Part shown: in pieces, positions 48,380-59,468 of the stretch | Layout of the letters: every line of letters starts with the position of its first letter | How positions within the stretch are numbered: position 1 is the stretch's first letter | From: Methanosphaera sp. | GTDB lineage: Archaea > Methanobacteriota > Methanobacteria > Methanobacteriales > Methanobacteriaceae | Direction: 5' to 3' | Assembly: GCF_022768985.1 (NCBI RefSeq) | Contig: NZ_JALEKL010000011.1 | Span: 124,001 to 188,000 of the forward strand | Length of the DNA stretch: 64,000 nt | Program-made: the position numbers and the translations under genes | Notes under the pieces: model-generated | Databases searched by the model: none | Seen by the model: the letters and a program-made list of their open reading frames with translations, nothing else | What the model was told of the DNA's origin: nothing

Positions 48380-49999
48380 TTACATAGGAGGCATTCCGCC
48401 CATTCCACCCATGTCAGGTGCTGCAGCTGCAGCTGCTGCTGCTCCTTGGCTGGATGATGCAATTACGTCATCGATTCTTAAGATCATTTCAGCTGCTTCT
48501 GCTGCAGATTGTATAGCTTGTTTTTTAACTCTTTGTGGTTCGATTACTCCAGCTTCTTTCATGTCGCATACTCCACCTTCAAATACATTTAATCCCATGT
48601 ATTGTGAGTCTTCGTGTGCTGCTCTTAAATCTACGAGTGAGTCTATGCTGTCGAGACCTGCATTTTCTGCGAGTGTTCTTGGAACTACTTCTAATGCTTC
48701 TGCAAATGCTGTTACTGCTAATTGTTCTCTTCCGCTGATTGTTTCTGCGTAGTCTTTTAATCCTTTTGCAATTGCTATTTCTGGAGCTCCTCCACCAACA
48801 ACAACTTTTCCGTCTTCTACTGTTGATGCTACTACTCCTATTGCGTCTTCTACTGCTCTTTCAATTTCGTCAACTACGTGGCTGGTTGAACCTCTTAAGA
48901 GGAGTGTTACAGCTTTAGGATCTTTACATTCTTTTACAAAGATCATGTCGTCACCGGATACTTTGTCTTCTTTAACAAGTCCTGCATCTCCAAGATCTTC
49001 TTCTTTTAAATCTTCAATGTTTGTTACGATTTTAGCACCTGTTGCTTTTGCGAGTTTTTCCATGTCGGATTTTTTAACTCTTCTTGCTGCTAAGATTCCT
49101 GCTTTTGCAAGGTAGTGTTGTGCTAAGTCGTCAATTCCTTTTTGACAGAATAATACGTTTGTTCCTGCTGCTTCAAGTCCATCGATCATTTCTTTGATCA
49201 TGTTTTCTTCTTGTTCTATGAATGCTTGCATTTGTGCTGGGTCTGTAATTCTGATTTCTGCATCTACTTCGGTTTCTTTTACTTCAATTGCACTGTTTAC
49301 TAATGCGATTTTTGCACCGTTGATTTCTGATGGCATACCAGGGTGTACTTTTTCTTTGTCGATGATTACTCCAGATACGAGTTCTGAGTCTTCTACTGAT
49401 GCACCGTCTTTTGATTCGATTTTTATTTGTTCTGAATCTACTTTACCGTCTTCTTCTACTTGGCTTACTGCTCCTACGATGATTTTAGCTAAAGGTTCTT
49501 TTGCTTTTTCTGTTCCTTTACCTGTCATAGCTGTCATTGCTACTTTGAGGAGTGTTTCTTTGTCTGCTGCATCAATTGAGATATCATCTAAGATTTCTGT
49601 TGCTTTGAGTGCTGCTTGTCTGTATCCAAGTGCGATGATTGTTGGGTGGATTTCTTTGTCAAGTAAATCTTCTGATTTTTTGAGTAATTCTCCAGCAATG
49701 ATTACTGCTGTGGTTGTTCCGTCTCCTACTTCATCTTCTTGTGTTTTTGCTACTTCTACAAGCATTTTTGCTGCAGGGTGTTCGATGTCCATTTCTTTGA
49801 GGATTGTTACACCGTCGTTTGTTACAACAATGTCTCCAAGTCCGTCTACAAGCATTTTGTCCATTCCTTTAGGACCTAATGTTGTTCTTACTGTTTCTGC
49901 TAAAACTTTTCCTGCTAAAATGTTGTTTCTTTGTGCATCTCTACCTATGTTACGGGTTGTTCCTTCAGGTAAGATGATTAATGGTTGTTGTTGTGCCAT
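48380..49999 (-). CDS. Thermosome subunit with GGM tail
   Basis: A canonical archaeal group II chaperonin subunit, 539 residues. It shows [69 protein letters not shown] and [15 protein letters not shown]; the C-terminus is Ala-rich and ends [10 protein letters not shown], the usual Gly/Met tail inside the ring. Its base composition is clearly richer in G+C than its neighbours, fitting high expression. The TATA-like TATTTATATTAA at 50177-50188 lies about 180 nt upstream. Confidence 0.97.
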   Translation of the reverse strand: MAQQQPLIILPEGTTRNIGRDAQRNNILAGKVLAETVRTTLGPKGMDKMLVDGLGDIVVTNDGVTILKEMDIEHPAAKMLVEVAKTQEDEVGDGTTTAVIIAGELLKKSEDLLDKEIHPTIIALGYRQAALKATEILDDISIDAADKETLLKVAMTAMTGKGTEKAKEPLAKIIVGAVSQVEEDGKVDSEQIKIESKDGASVEDSELVSGVIIDKEKVHPGMPSEINGAKIALVNSAIEVKETEVDAEIRITDPAQMQAFIEQEENMIKEMIDGLEAAGTNVLFCQKGIDDLAQHYLAKAGILAARRVKKSDMEKLAKATGAKIVTNIEDLKEEDLGDAGLVKEDKVSGDDMIFVKECKDPKAVTLLLRGSTSHVVDEIERAVEDAIGVVASTVEDGKVVVGGGAPEIAIAKGLKDYAETISGREQLAVTAFAEALEVVPRTLAENAGLDSIDSLVDLRAAHEDSQYMGLNVFEGGVCDMKEAGVIEPQRVKKQAIQSAAEAAEMILRIDDVIASSSQGAAAAAAAAPDMGGMGGMPPM

Positions 50000-50330
50000 A
50001 TTTATTACCTCTAAATAATTTTAATTTTATAAAAGTTTTTATTTGATTAAAACATTGAAAATTTATCTTTATATGAATGTAAAATCATTGATTCATATAT
50101 TTTTTTAGTTTTTAAAATTAATTTTATTAAAAATTTATTTTATTATTCAGTCTACTATATATTACTGGATTTAACTTAATATAAATACTTTTTGGTTTTT
50201 TTCTGTACAAAACACAGAAAAAGATTAAAAACAATTTAGAAAAATTGAAAAATACCATAAAAAAAATAATAAAAAAAATAGTAGGGAGGTGAGAAATTAT
50301 TGGATAGTATTATTTCTTAGACTTTAAAGC
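50000..50330. other. Intergenic: thermosome promoter side and coiled-coil 3' end
   Basis: No gene is seen. It contains the thermosome leader with a TATA-like element at 50177-50188 and, at 50259-50295 (minus strand), ctcacctccctacta followed by T8 and more T, a likely terminator of the coiled-coil gene. Confidence 0.45.
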
Positions 50331-53300
50331 CTATTCTTCTGGAACCTGATGAAGTGGTATTTTTACCCAGATAATTTTATCTTCATCTTTTGCTCTCTGG
50401 TAATAGCCTCGTTTTTCAAGTGCTTTAAGAGTTTTTGCAAAGTTTTCCTTTTTAAGTTCTGCAAATCCTATACTTTCAAGATAATCATAAAGTTCACTTG
50501 CACTCATTGCATCAGGAAGAATGTGATATATCTGTGATTGGAAACTTGTAAGACCAGGTAATGGTTTTTCTGTCATAATTTGGAAGTAATCACGGTATTT
50601 AAGTGAATCTGCAAGTTTTACCTCACTTTCCTTAATTTGAGCAGACATATCCTCGAGTTGTTTTGCAAATTTCTCATTTTCTTCTTTGAGTTTTTCATCT
50701 TTTTGAAGCTTAATTTCAAGATCTGCAACCTGTTTTTCATAGTCAATTTTCATATCGTTCTTTTCAGCTTCAATAGCATTAACTTTTACTTTAAGAGCAT
50801 CATACTCCTTGAGTTGTTGATTTTTATCATCAATAAGTTTTTTATGATTTTCAAGTTCTTCATTTTTAAGTTCAACAAGATTTTTAAGTTCATTAAGTGA
50901 AGATGTAACATTTATGAGTGTTGATTCACTTTCTTGAAGTTTCAATCCTCTTTCCTCAATTGTTGCATCTTTTTGAGATATCTCATCTTTAAGATCATCA
51001 ATAACTTCTAGTTTCTGTGTAGTTTCATCAATTTCAGATTTAAGCTTATTGATATCTTCATCATAACCTTCAATTTGCTTGGTAAGATCTTCAATTTCAT
51101 TATCTTTAAGTTTAATCTTATTTTCAAGTATTTCAATATGTTTTTTAATATCATCAATAAGATCATCTTTTTTAGCTAAACTTTCATCTTTAGCCTTAAC
51201 AATACCCTCAAGATGAGCATATTTCTGTGTATTATCATTATATTTTTCTCTGATAATTTCAAGATCATCATTTAATGAATCAATATTTTCATTAAGTTCA
51301 TCAATTTTATAATCTCTCTGACTTACAATGGAGTTAAGTTTTCCAATTTCATGATCTTGTTCTTCCTTAGATTTAGTGAAATTCTCTTTCATCTTAAAGA
51401 TTTCATCATCTTTTTCCTTAATTTTTTCTGCAACAATAACATTGTTCTGTGCAATTTGATCATTTACCTGTTTTACTTTCTCTTGAAGATCCTGAATATT
51501 ATTTCTTAAATCCTTAATTTTATCGTTTTTATCAACAATTTCAACTTCTTTAGATTTAAGCATCTTATTGAGTTGTGATATTTCAACATCTTTCAATTCA
51601 AGTTTCTGTGGAAGTGCTGCAATCTTATCTTTTTGATCCTGTATTTGTTTGTTAAGTGCTGTGATTTCCTCTGATGTATTCTTCTTAGTTGACTGTAGAT
51701 TTTCTTTAACTGATTTAAATTCTGCATCTTTTTCTTTTATCACAACATTTAATGTACTGTTTTCCTGTTCAAGTTTTGAAAGAGCAGTATTTTTCTCATC
51801 AACAGTTTTCTGCAGATATTGTTTTTCATTTAATAGTTTTTCATTACTATTTGTGAACTTTGTAAGTTCTTCATTTAACTCATCAATTTGTGTTGAAGTT
51901 TTCTTATTTAATTCATTATAGTCAATTTTAAGTTTGTCAAACTCTGCATCTTTTTCATATAATTCATGTTTAACATCATTTAATTGTTGTGTTAATTCGT
52001 TTTCTTTTACATCATTAACTTCTGCTGCTTCAACTTTAACTTTAAGATCTGAAATTTCATGATCTCTTTGTGTTAGAATATCTTCAAGTTCAACAACTTT
52101 AGATTCTGCTGAATCCTTATCTGCTGTTAATGATTTAATCATAAGATCTTTCTGTGTTGTATCTTCTTTAAGTTTTGAAATTTCACCAGATACACCAGTA
52201 CTGCTTTCTTTAAGTTCATTATATGACTTTTCAAGTTCATCATATCTGATTTTTAGGATGTCATATTCAACTTCAGCTGCAGCTTCCTCATCATCTATTT
52301 TTGATTGTGCCTCTGCTTTTGCATCTTCAAGTTCTTTAACTTTACCTTTAAGATCTTCAACTTCAGATTTTGATGTTGTAACTTCAATTTCTAGTTGTTC
52401 TATTTTTTCATCTTTATCTTTTACATCAGCTTTAAGTGTTTCATTTTCATTAGATAATGTATTATTTACATCTACTAATTCCTGATTTTCCTTAATTACC
52501 TCATCATCTGCTGCTACAACTGATGCATCTACCACTTTAAGATCTTCTGAAGCTTTTCTAAGTTTGGCGTTTTCATTTTCAAGTTCTTCAATCTTAATTT
52601 GATTAATTCGAGTTGAATCTTTCAGATGTTCATATTTTACTTTCACATCTATTAATTCATCAGATTTACGTGTGAAATCCTCAATTAATTCACTCATAGA
52701 TGTACTTGTTGTAGATGTTACATCAACTGTTGGTGTTTGAGCTTTAAGTTTTAATGATTCAGCTTCCTGCTTTAAGGATGCATTTTCATCTTCAAGTTCT
52801 GCAATTTTAATGTTAAGTTCTGCAAAGTCATCATCTGAATTTTGTGCAACTTTAAGTTGTGCAATGTCTTGCTGGTATTTTTCTATTGCTGCTTGTTTTT
52901 CATCTAATTGTTTTTTATAATCTTCAACTTCACTATCTTGTATTTGTTGTGTTGTCTGTTTTAGTTGTGCATTTTCATCTTCAAGCTTACTTATTTGCTG
53001 GTCACGTTGTGCCATTTCTAGTGTAAGCTTATTTTTAAGATCTGGAATTTCCTTTAATTCCTCATTTTGTCTGTCAATTACTGCTTTTAGCTGATTTATC
53101 TCTGTTGTTGATGTTGATGATTGTGCATCTTCTACTTCTTGTTTTAGTTTTTTAATTTCATCTTCGAGTGCTGCTGTTTTTTCTATTTCATCAACATTTA
53201 CTTTCTGTAGCTCATCTACTTGAGCATCTTTTTTTGTAACTTCTTCTTGTAATTGTTTTAATTGTTTTTCATAATCTTGTTTTTCTTCTTCTACTTCTTT

Positions 53301-53612
53301 TGTAGCTTTAGAGTTAAGTTCTAGAATTTCAAGATCTTTTTCTTTAAGTTGTGTTTCTTTTTCCTGTAAATTTAAGTCAAGTTCTTTTAGTTGATTGTCT
53401 TTACTTCTTATTTCATCTGTTAATTCGTTAATTCTACCATGTAGAGCTGAATTATTACTTTCTGTCTGTATTAGAACGTTTTTAACAACTTCTTCTGTTC
53501 GTATATCTTTATATTCTTCACTTAACTGTTCTTTTAACATGTTAATTTCTTTAAAACAAGATTTCACAAGTTCCCTTAATTCTTCTGATTCAACATCATT
53601 TAAAAACGCCAT
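50331..53612 (-). CDS. Giant coiled-coil protein with C-terminal winged-helix-like end
   Basis: A 1,093-residue protein that is almost uninterrupted heptad-repeat coiled coil rich in Glu, Lys, Leu, Asp and Gln (for example EIEDLTKQIEGYDEDINKL). There is no Walker A or ABC head, so it is not SMC or Rad50. The last 80 residues look globular (PGLTSFQSQIYHILPDAMSA, SELYDYLESIGF, FAKTLKALEKRGYYQR), like a winged helix. No signal or membrane segment is seen, so it is intracellular. A structural, chromosome-organising or cytoskeletal-like role is a guess. The ATG at 53612 is used rather than GTG 53621. Confidence 0.8.
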   Translation of the reverse strand: MAFLNDVESEELRELVKSCFKEINMLKEQLSEEYKDIRTEEVVKNVLIQTESNNSALHGRINELTDEIRSKDNQLKELDLNLQEKETQLKEKDLEILELNSKATKEVEEEKQDYEKQLKQLQEEVTKKDAQVDELQKVNVDEIEKTAALEDEIKKLKQEVEDAQSSTSTTEINQLKAVIDRQNEELKEIPDLKNKLTLEMAQRDQQISKLEDENAQLKQTTQQIQDSEVEDYKKQLDEKQAAIEKYQQDIAQLKVAQNSDDDFAELNIKIAELEDENASLKQEAESLKLKAQTPTVDVTSTTSTSMSELIEDFTRKSDELIDVKVKYEHLKDSTRINQIKIEELENENAKLRKASEDLKVVDASVVAADDEVIKENQELVDVNNTLSNENETLKADVKDKDEKIEQLEIEVTTSKSEVEDLKGKVKELEDAKAEAQSKIDDEEAAAEVEYDILKIRYDELEKSYNELKESSTGVSGEISKLKEDTTQKDLMIKSLTADKDSAESKVVELEDILTQRDHEISDLKVKVEAAEVNDVKENELTQQLNDVKHELYEKDAEFDKLKIDYNELNKKTSTQIDELNEELTKFTNSNEKLLNEKQYLQKTVDEKNTALSKLEQENSTLNVVIKEKDAEFKSVKENLQSTKKNTSEEITALNKQIQDQKDKIAALPQKLELKDVEISQLNKMLKSKEVEIVDKNDKIKDLRNNIQDLQEKVKQVNDQIAQNNVIVAEKIKEKDDEIFKMKENFTKSKEEQDHEIGKLNSIVSQRDYKIDELNENIDSLNDDLEIIREKYNDNTQKYAHLEGIVKAKDESLAKKDDLIDDIKKHIEILENKIKLKDNEIEDLTKQIEGYDEDINKLKSEIDETTQKLEVIDDLKDEISQKDATIEERGLKLQESESTLINVTSSLNELKNLVELKNEELENHKKLIDDKNQQLKEYDALKVKVNAIEAEKNDMKIDYEKQVADLEIKLQKDEKLKEENEKFAKQLEDMSAQIKESEVKLADSLKYRDYFQIMTEKPLPGLTSFQSQIYHILPDAMSASELYDYLESIGFAELKKENFAKTLKALEKRGYYQRAKDEDKIIWVKIPLHQVPEE

Positions 53613-53710
53613 TGTGATCACTATCCAATATATATTATTTATATATGTTTAAAACATTTTTTTATAATTTACTATTTTAGTTAAATAATTTTCAATTTTT
53701 CCCCATTATT

Positions 53711-54241
53711 TTATAATAAATTCTTTGTTTTCATAAAATATTCACATAGATATGATACTATATATCCAAATATAAATCCACCAAGAACATCTGATGGATA
53801 ATGTACACCAAGATACATTCGACTTAATGCTACAAGTACTGGTATTAGTATGAAAAGCCACCAATGTCCATATCTTTTTGATAATGTATAAAACAGTACT
53901 GTTGCTGTTGTTGTATGTCCTGATGGAAATGAATAACTACTCTCATGTGCAAGCACATATAAGGGTGTTATGACATCGTATGGTCTTATTCTATGTACTC
54001 CAAGTTTTACAGCTTCAATTGTAAGCCATGCTACTATTGTTGAAATAATAAGAAGTTTTGCATAATTTTTTGTCTTCTTATTTTTTGATATGAAATATAG
54101 TAGTACTCCTATTATAATAGCCACATATGCCCATCCAAAGATTGTTATAAAACTTGCTATGCTATTTAGGATGTTATTGTGAAATCCTAAGTTTATAAAT
54201 TGAAGTATTGCCACATCAATTGAATATAAATCAATTATCAT
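53711..54241 (-). CDS. PAP2-family membrane phosphatase
   Basis: A 176-residue protein with about five to six membrane helices and the three phosphatase motifs: KLGVHRIRP, SFPSGHT and SRMYLGVHYPSDVLGG. Members dephosphorylate lipid pyrophosphates such as polyprenyl diphosphate, recycling the carrier used in cell-wall (pseudomurein) or glycoprotein synthesis; the substrate here is inferred. The RBS (gaggattg) precedes the ATG. The gene is monocistronic. Confidence 0.9.
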   Translation of the reverse strand: MIIDLYSIDVAILQFINLGFHNNILNSIASFITIFGWAYVAIIIGVLLYFISKNKKTKNYAKLLIISTIVAWLTIEAVKLGVHRIRPYDVITPLYVLAHESSYSFPSGHTTTATVLFYTLSKRYGHWWLFILIPVLVALSRMYLGVHYPSDVLGGFIFGYIVSYLCEYFMKTKNLL

Positions 54242-54453
54242 ACAATCCTCTCCCCCTAAAAAAATATAATCATATAAGTATTATAATGTAAAATTAAAAA
54301 AAATAGTTTTTTTTCTTTTCTTTGAAAAAAAGAGATTAAGAATTCTTTTTTTGGTTAAAATAGTTTTTATAAAAAAAATGGTTTGAATTTTAGAATAGTA
54401 TATTAATTTAATTTTCCTACCCTAAAATATTTTATTTCCCCTTTTTATTTTTC

Positions 54454-55506
54454 TTATAAGTATAGTTTAGATATAAGTTGAGCATTTAATATTGAAGCTC
54501 CAGCTGCTCCACGAATAGTATTATGTCCTACAAGGGTATATTTGAAACTGTTATCAAATACATCTTCACGTACACGTCCTACAGTTACAGCCATTCCATG
54601 TTGTGAGTCACGATCCATACGTGGTTGTGGACGATCTTCTTCATCACGTACAAGTACAGGTTGCTCTGGTGCAAATGAAAGATTTTCTTTCTGTGGAAGA
54701 CCTCTGAAGTTTCTCATTTCCTCTTTAATATCTTCAACTGTCACATCATCTTCTTCAAATTCAATAAATACAGATTCTGTGTGTCCATCAATAACACCTA
54801 CTCTATTACATGAAGCACTAAGTGGGAAGTTAGCTTTTTTCACTAATCCTCCTTCTGCTTTTCCAAGTAAGTGTAGAGTTTCAGATTGCATTTTTTCTTC
54901 TTCTCCACCAATGTATGGTATTACATTATCAAGTATTCCCATTGATGGTACACCATTGTATCCTGCTCCACTTACAGCCTGCATTGTTGATACAGATACA
55001 CGTTTAAATGTATATTTATCAAATAATGGTTTTAATGTAAGTGTTAATGCTATTGTTGAACAGTTTGGATTTGTTACAATACATCCATCCCATCCATTAA
55101 TATCTTTTTGAAGTTCCATCATTTCAAGGTGTTCAGGATTTACCTCTGGAATTATGAGTGGAATATTTTCTTTCATACGATTTACACTTGCATTTGATGC
55201 TACAATAAATTTCTCAGCAAATGCAGCTTCTACAGGTTCTGCAAGTGATGCTGGAAGTGATGCAAATACAAAGTCTACATCATCACTTACCTCATTTGGA
55301 TCTGTATTTACAAGTTTCATATCCTTTACACATTCAGGTATTGGTGTTGTTTGATGCCATCTTACTGCATCTTCATAACGTTTTCCTGCAGATCTTTCTG
55401 ATGCTGCTATACTTACAATATTAAAATCTGGAATTTCAGATAATAGTTGGATAAAACGTTGTCCTACCATTCCAGTTGCACCGAGTACACATACATTATT
55501 TACCAT
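54454..55506 (-). CDS. asd: Aspartate-semialdehyde dehydrogenase
   Basis: It reduces aspartyl phosphate to aspartate semialdehyde with NADPH, the branch point to lysine, threonine and methionine. It is the archaeal/fungal-type enzyme of 350 residues: GATGMVGQRFIQLL (nucleotide binding), VTNPNCSTIALTLTLKPL (catalytic Cys), SVSTMQAVSGAGYNG, and a late His in RVGVIDGHTES. It is the last gene of the lysC-dapA-dapB-asd cluster, 31 nt after dapB. Confidence 0.96.
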   Translation of the reverse strand: MVNNVCVLGATGMVGQRFIQLLSEIPDFNIVSIAASERSAGKRYEDAVRWHQTTPIPECVKDMKLVNTDPNEVSDDVDFVFASLPASLAEPVEAAFAEKFIVASNASVNRMKENIPLIIPEVNPEHLEMMELQKDINGWDGCIVTNPNCSTIALTLTLKPLFDKYTFKRVSVSTMQAVSGAGYNGVPSMGILDNVIPYIGGEEEKMQSETLHLLGKAEGGLVKKANFPLSASCNRVGVIDGHTESVFIEFEEDDVTVEDIKEEMRNFRGLPQKENLSFAPEQPVLVRDEEDRPQPRMDRDSQHGMAVTVGRVREDVFDNSFKYTLVGHNTIRGAAGASILNAQLISKLYL

Positions 55507-55537
55507 AATTTGATTTCTCCATTAATTTTTAGTTTTC

Positions 55538-56365
55538 TTAGAAGTTTAAGTCTAGTACATCGTTCATACCTGCAATTGTTTTATCCTGTTTTGTCATAAG
55601 GTAGTTAATTGCACGTATTACACCGTTTACAAATGCTTGTCTTGTTGATGCTCTGTGTGTTACTTCTATTCTTTCTCCATCTCCTGCAAACATTACAGTG
55701 TGATCTCCTACTATGTCTCCTCCACGTACAGCATGGATACCAATTTCATTTTCTGGTCTTGCACCTACCATACCTTCACGACCATAGCATGCATTTTCTT
55801 TAAGGTTAAGGTCAAGATTTTTAGCTACAATTTCTGCTGCTCTTTTTGCTGTTCCTGATGGTGAATCTTGTTTGTTGTGGTGGTGTGCTTCTATAATTTC
55901 CACATCATATTCTTGTCCTAGGATTTTTGCAACTTGTCCTACAATTTCAAAAAATACATTTACACCTGTTGCCATGTTTGGTGATATTACACCTTTTACA
56001 CCGTTTTCTTCGATAATTTTATACATTTCATCGAGTTGTTCATCAGATATTCCTGTTGTTCCAACTACCACATTTACTCCACATTTTGCACATACTTTTA
56101 CAGTTTCAACAGCTGCTGCTGCAATTGTAAAATCTACTAATACATCTGGTTTTATGTCATTTAATGCAACTTCAAGGTTTTGTGAATCTATTATTTCCAC
56201 TCCCATTGTTCCGAGTCCGATTTGTTCTCCTAAATCTTTTCCTTCCAGTGGTGTGTTTGGTCTTTCTATTCCTAGTACTACTTCCATATTTTCTTGTGCT
56301 TGTACTGTTTTAACAATTTTTGAACCCATGTTTCCAGCACAACCTGTTACTGCTACTTTAATCAT
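55538..56365 (-). CDS. dapB: 4-hydroxy-tetrahydrodipicolinate reductase
   Basis: The second committed step of the diaminopimelate/lysine pathway, using NAD(P)H. Motifs: GCAGNMGSKIV (cofactor), VVVGTTGISDEQ, SPNMATGVNVFFE and the catalytic EAHHHNKQDSPSGTAKRAAE; GDHTVMFAGDGERIEVTHRA is also present. At 275 residues it is complete. Third gene of the lysine cluster, 54 nt after dapA. Methanobacteriales lack peptidoglycan but need lysine for protein and pseudomurein. Confidence 0.96.
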   Translation of the reverse strand: MIKVAVTGCAGNMGSKIVKTVQAQENMEVVLGIERPNTPLEGKDLGEQIGLGTMGVEIIDSQNLEVALNDIKPDVLVDFTIAAAAVETVKVCAKCGVNVVVGTTGISDEQLDEMYKIIEENGVKGVISPNMATGVNVFFEIVGQVAKILGQEYDVEIIEAHHHNKQDSPSGTAKRAAEIVAKNLDLNLKENACYGREGMVGARPENEIGIHAVRGGDIVGDHTVMFAGDGERIEVTHRASTRQAFVNGVIRAINYLMTKQDKTIAGMNDVLDLNF

Positions 56366-56419
56366 TAAATCATCCCCATTTAATTTATTTTCTTTATAAT
56401 TTTTAATTTTCTATAAATC

Positions 56420-57310
56420 TTATAATAAGTTATATTCTTTAAGTACATCTTTTAGTATTGCATCATTTTCCTGTGAAATTTCATTAATTGGCATTCTTAG
56501 TCCGCCAATATCCATTCCCATATAGTTTAATGCTCTTTTTGTTGGAGCAGGACTTGCTTCAATAAATAATACATCCATCATGTCATATAATTCATTTGAA
56601 AGTGTACGTGCTTTTGTATAATCTGCATCAAGTGCAGAGCGTACCATTGTTGACATCTTATTTGGAAGTACATTTGCAACAACACTTATAACTCCACGTG
56701 CACCTTGTGAAATCATTGGAAGTGTTAGTGAATCATTACCAGAAAGTACTGTGAAATCATCAATGTCACTTTTTGCTAGTCTGCTAAATACTTCTGCAAG
56801 CTTATTTAAGTCAGGATTTGCCTCTTTTATTGCTACAATATTGTCAAGTTCTGCAATTTTTAGTATTGTGTCAATTGATAAATCTACACCTGTTCTTGAT
56901 GGTACATTATATGCAATTATTGGTATGTTTGTTGAATCATTAAGTAGTTTATAATGATTGTAAAGTCCACTTTGTTGTGGCTTATTATAGTATGGTGTTA
57001 TAACTAAAGCTGCATCTGCACCTGCATCTTCTACATATTTTAGTAGATCTAGTGCTTCTGCTGTTGCATTACTTCCTGCACCTGCAATGGTTGTTACCCG
57101 TCCATCTGCTTGATCTACCATGATATCTATTACTTTTTGATGTTCATCATGTGTCATTGTTGCAGATTCACCTGTTGTACCTGCTGCAACTATTCCATCA
57201 ACACCTTGATCTATGAGAAAATCTATGAAGTTTCTATATTTTTCTTCATCAATATTATTATCACCATCAAAAGGTGTGATCATTGCAACATGTGTTCCAT
57301 CTAAATTCAT
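56420..57310 (-). CDS. dapA: 4-hydroxy-tetrahydrodipicolinate synthase
   Basis: It condenses pyruvate with aspartate semialdehyde. The (beta/alpha)8 aldolase has [14 protein letters not shown] near residue 43, [14 protein letters not shown], the catalytic Tyr in AYNVPSRTG and the Schiff-base Lys in IVAIKEAN. The 296 residues match the family. Its ATG overlaps the lysC stop by 4 nt (ATGA), so the two are translationally coupled. Confidence 0.97.
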   Translation of the reverse strand: MNLDGTHVAMITPFDGDNNIDEEKYRNFIDFLIDQGVDGIVAAGTTGESATMTHDEHQKVIDIMVDQADGRVTTIAGAGSNATAEALDLLKYVEDAGADAALVITPYYNKPQQSGLYNHYKLLNDSTNIPIIAYNVPSRTGVDLSIDTILKIAELDNIVAIKEANPDLNKLAEVFSRLAKSDIDDFTVLSGNDSLTLPMISQGARGVISVVANVLPNKMSTMVRSALDADYTKARTLSNELYDMMDVLFIEASPAPTKRALNYMGMDIGGLRMPINEISQENDAILKDVLKEYNLL

Positions 57311-58533
57311 ACTAAAGTCTCCTTAATTAATTTATATGCTTTTTCACCATTTTCCCAGTCAACAAATACTACTACTGCTGTTTGGCTGGAAGATAATTCA
57401 ACTATGTTAATATTGTTTTCATGAAGTGGTTTTGTAATACTTGCTATGATGCCAGGGGTGTCAATGAAGTCATGACTTACAAGTGAAATCATAGCAATTT
57501 TCTGTCCAAGTGATATTGAACTAAATGTATCTCCTTCAATTATTGCTTGATGTAATATTTCATGTGCTTTTATTGCATCTTCATATTTGAAAAATAGGGT
57601 TATTGAACTTTCACCAGTTGAAATGCCATATATGATGAAGTTATGTGCATTTACAAGCTGTGCTATTTCTGCTATTATTCCCTGTTTTTTCATGAGATTC
57701 TCACCTACAACGGCAAGAACTGCTAGTTGATCATCTAATTTTGTTATTGTTATTATGTCTTCATCAGGATTTGCCGGACCTATAATATCAGTCCCCTGTA
57801 CTCTTAAATTTCCATATTCAAAGCTTATTATCTTAGCTTTTATTGATGGATCCTTGTATCTTAAAGCATTAGGATGAAGTACCTGTGCTCCATAGTTTGC
57901 AAGATCTATCATTTCTTCAACTGTTATCTTATCAAGCTTTCGTGCTGTGTTTAATTTACGTGGATCAGTAGACATTACACCTTTTACATCTGTTACAATA
58001 ACTACTTCATCTGCACCTATACATTGTCCTATAAGGAATGCTGATACATCACTTCCTCCACGTCCTAGTGTTGTTACATTGTTTTCACTATCTCGTCCAA
58101 GGAATCCACAGATTACTGGAATTATTCCCTGATCTACTAGTTTTTTTATGTGTTGTTTTACTTTTTCTTCTGTAGCTTTCTTGTCAATCTTGGCTTCTGT
58201 AAAGTTACTATCTGTTATTACTGGCCATTTTTCACTGAATGGATCTATATATTCTGCTTTTACTCCTAATGACTCTATTGTTGCTGCCATTATTCGTACA
58301 CTTTGCATTTCACCCATTGAAAGTATGCCTGCTAACTGTTTGTCCGTTACTAGATCTCCCATTGATTCATTTACAAGCTTTATTGATTCATCAGTTGTCT
58401 TGTTAATTGCAGAAACAACTACTATTACCTTGTTTCCCTGCATGTATTCATTCACTACTGATTTTGCTGCTTTTTGAATCCTTTCTCCAGTTCCTACTGA
58501 AGTTCCACCAAATTTTGCCACAACCGTCGCCAT
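57307..58533 (-). CDS. lysC: Aspartate kinase
   Basis: It phosphorylates aspartate, opening the lysine/threonine/methionine family pathway. The kinase domain ([39 protein letters not shown]) is followed by two ACT domains near residues 270-408 ([40 protein letters not shown]), the usual site of feedback inhibition, probably by lysine given the operon. At 408 residues it is complete. First gene of lysC-dapA-dapB-asd. Confidence 0.97.
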   Translation of the reverse strand: MATVVAKFGGTSVGTGERIQKAAKSVVNEYMQGNKVIVVVSAINKTTDESIKLVNESMGDLVTDKQLAGILSMGEMQSVRIMAATIESLGVKAEYIDPFSEKWPVITDSNFTEAKIDKKATEEKVKQHIKKLVDQGIIPVICGFLGRDSENNVTTLGRGGSDVSAFLIGQCIGADEVVIVTDVKGVMSTDPRKLNTARKLDKITVEEMIDLANYGAQVLHPNALRYKDPSIKAKIISFEYGNLRVQGTDIIGPANPDEDIITITKLDDQLAVLAVVGENLMKKQGIIAEIAQLVNAHNFIIYGISTGESSITLFFKYEDAIKAHEILHQAIIEGDTFSSISLGQKIAMISLVSHDFIDTPGIIASITKPLHENNINIVELSSSQTAVVVFVDWENGEKAYKLIKETLV

Positions 58534-58895
58534 AGATTCACCCTTAAAAATTATATTTTCTATCTAAATAAACTTAATTCATAAAATTCATTAAATTTTT
58601 TTTTATATGAATATTATCATTTTTTTATATTAATTTTATTATTATAACATTAAACTGTTACTAGTTACATAATATATATGAATTATATATTTATTAAAAT
58701 TTTATAATAAAAGATCATTAAAATATTAAAAATTATGAAAAAATAGACCTTATTTTAGAAATTTTACAGCATCGTTAAAAATAGTTGGGAAGTTAGAAAA
58801 GAAAAAAAATATTTTTTATATATAGAATTAGAATTTATTAAAAATTAGTAAATTATGAAAAAAAAGTAAAAAAAAAGAAAAATAACTTAATGAAC
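58534..58895. other. Intergenic between S17e and the lysine cluster
   Basis: No gene is visible. The side next to S17e holds a T-tract terminator (minus strand, about 58860-58880, T5 then T9). The side next to lysC must hold its promoter; a run taaatatataattcatatat near 58678-58700 on the minus strand is the best TATA candidate. Confidence 0.4.
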
Positions 58896-59078
58896 TTATT
58901 GTTGCATTAAGTGGGTTGCATATCCAGCAATTTGATTTCTTAAGTGTTTTGTTGACACTGTTGAGTATTCAGCAACAACTTGTTTGTTGTTTTCAAAATC
59001 ATTGTTGAATTTTTCACCGTGTGCTTCAAGTAATTCTTTTGCTGTTCTTTTTACAAATGTTGTTCTTATATTTCCCAT
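58896..59078 (-). CDS. 30S ribosomal protein S17e
   Basis: A 60-residue archaeal small-subunit protein with the family pattern [26 protein letters not shown] and [14 protein letters not shown]. The start is placed at ATG 59078, with GGAGG 7 nt upstream; ATG 59084 is only one base from it. It follows chorismate mutase in the same direction, an order also known in other Methanobacteriales. The lack of a close gene downstream suggests it ends the transcript. Confidence 0.95.
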   Translation of the reverse strand: MGNIRTTFVKRTAKELLEAHGEKFNNDFENNKQVVAEYSTVSTKHLRNQIAGYATHLMQQ

Positions 59079-59169
59079 AATCATTCCTCCAAAATTTTCT
59101 ATAAGTATATAAATTTATTATTTTGTTATTTTTTTATTATAAAAAAAATTTAAAAAAAAGTAATTAACG

Positions 59170-59460
59170 TTAATTTAAATATTTCTTCTGCTCTTGTTTA
59201 CTTAACTTTGCAAGCATGTCAAAGATTTCAAAGATTATTTCCTTGTCATATTCAACATCTGCCATTAAGTTTTCAAGTTTATCATGAATAATATCTTCTC
59301 TTGATTTATCAAATAAATCCATATCTAAAGCTTTCTTTGATGAGATAATATCAGGAGCAAGTGATGTTCTCTCAAGTATTAGATTAAAAATTTGCTCATC
59401 TATTTCATCAATCTTCTTTCGTGATTTATTTAATAATTTTTCAGCTTCTTGTTTATTCAA
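59170..59460 (-). CDS. Chorismate mutase (AroQ type)
   Basis: It turns chorismate into prephenate, the first step to phenylalanine and tyrosine. All-helical AroQ pattern: SRKKIDEIDEQIFNLILERTSLAPDIISSKK, with FDKSREDIIHDKL after it. TTG 59460 is chosen, preceded by AGGTGAGG, rather than GTG 59472, which would overlap that RBS; the product is 96 residues. It lies directly after shikimate kinase in the same operon, 8 nt beyond its stop. Confidence 0.9.
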   Translation of the reverse strand: MNKQEAEKLLNKSRKKIDEIDEQIFNLILERTSLAPDIISSKKALDMDLFDKSREDIIHDKLENLMADVEYDKEIIFEIFDMLAKLSKQEQKKYLN

Positions 59461-59468
59461 AATAATCC

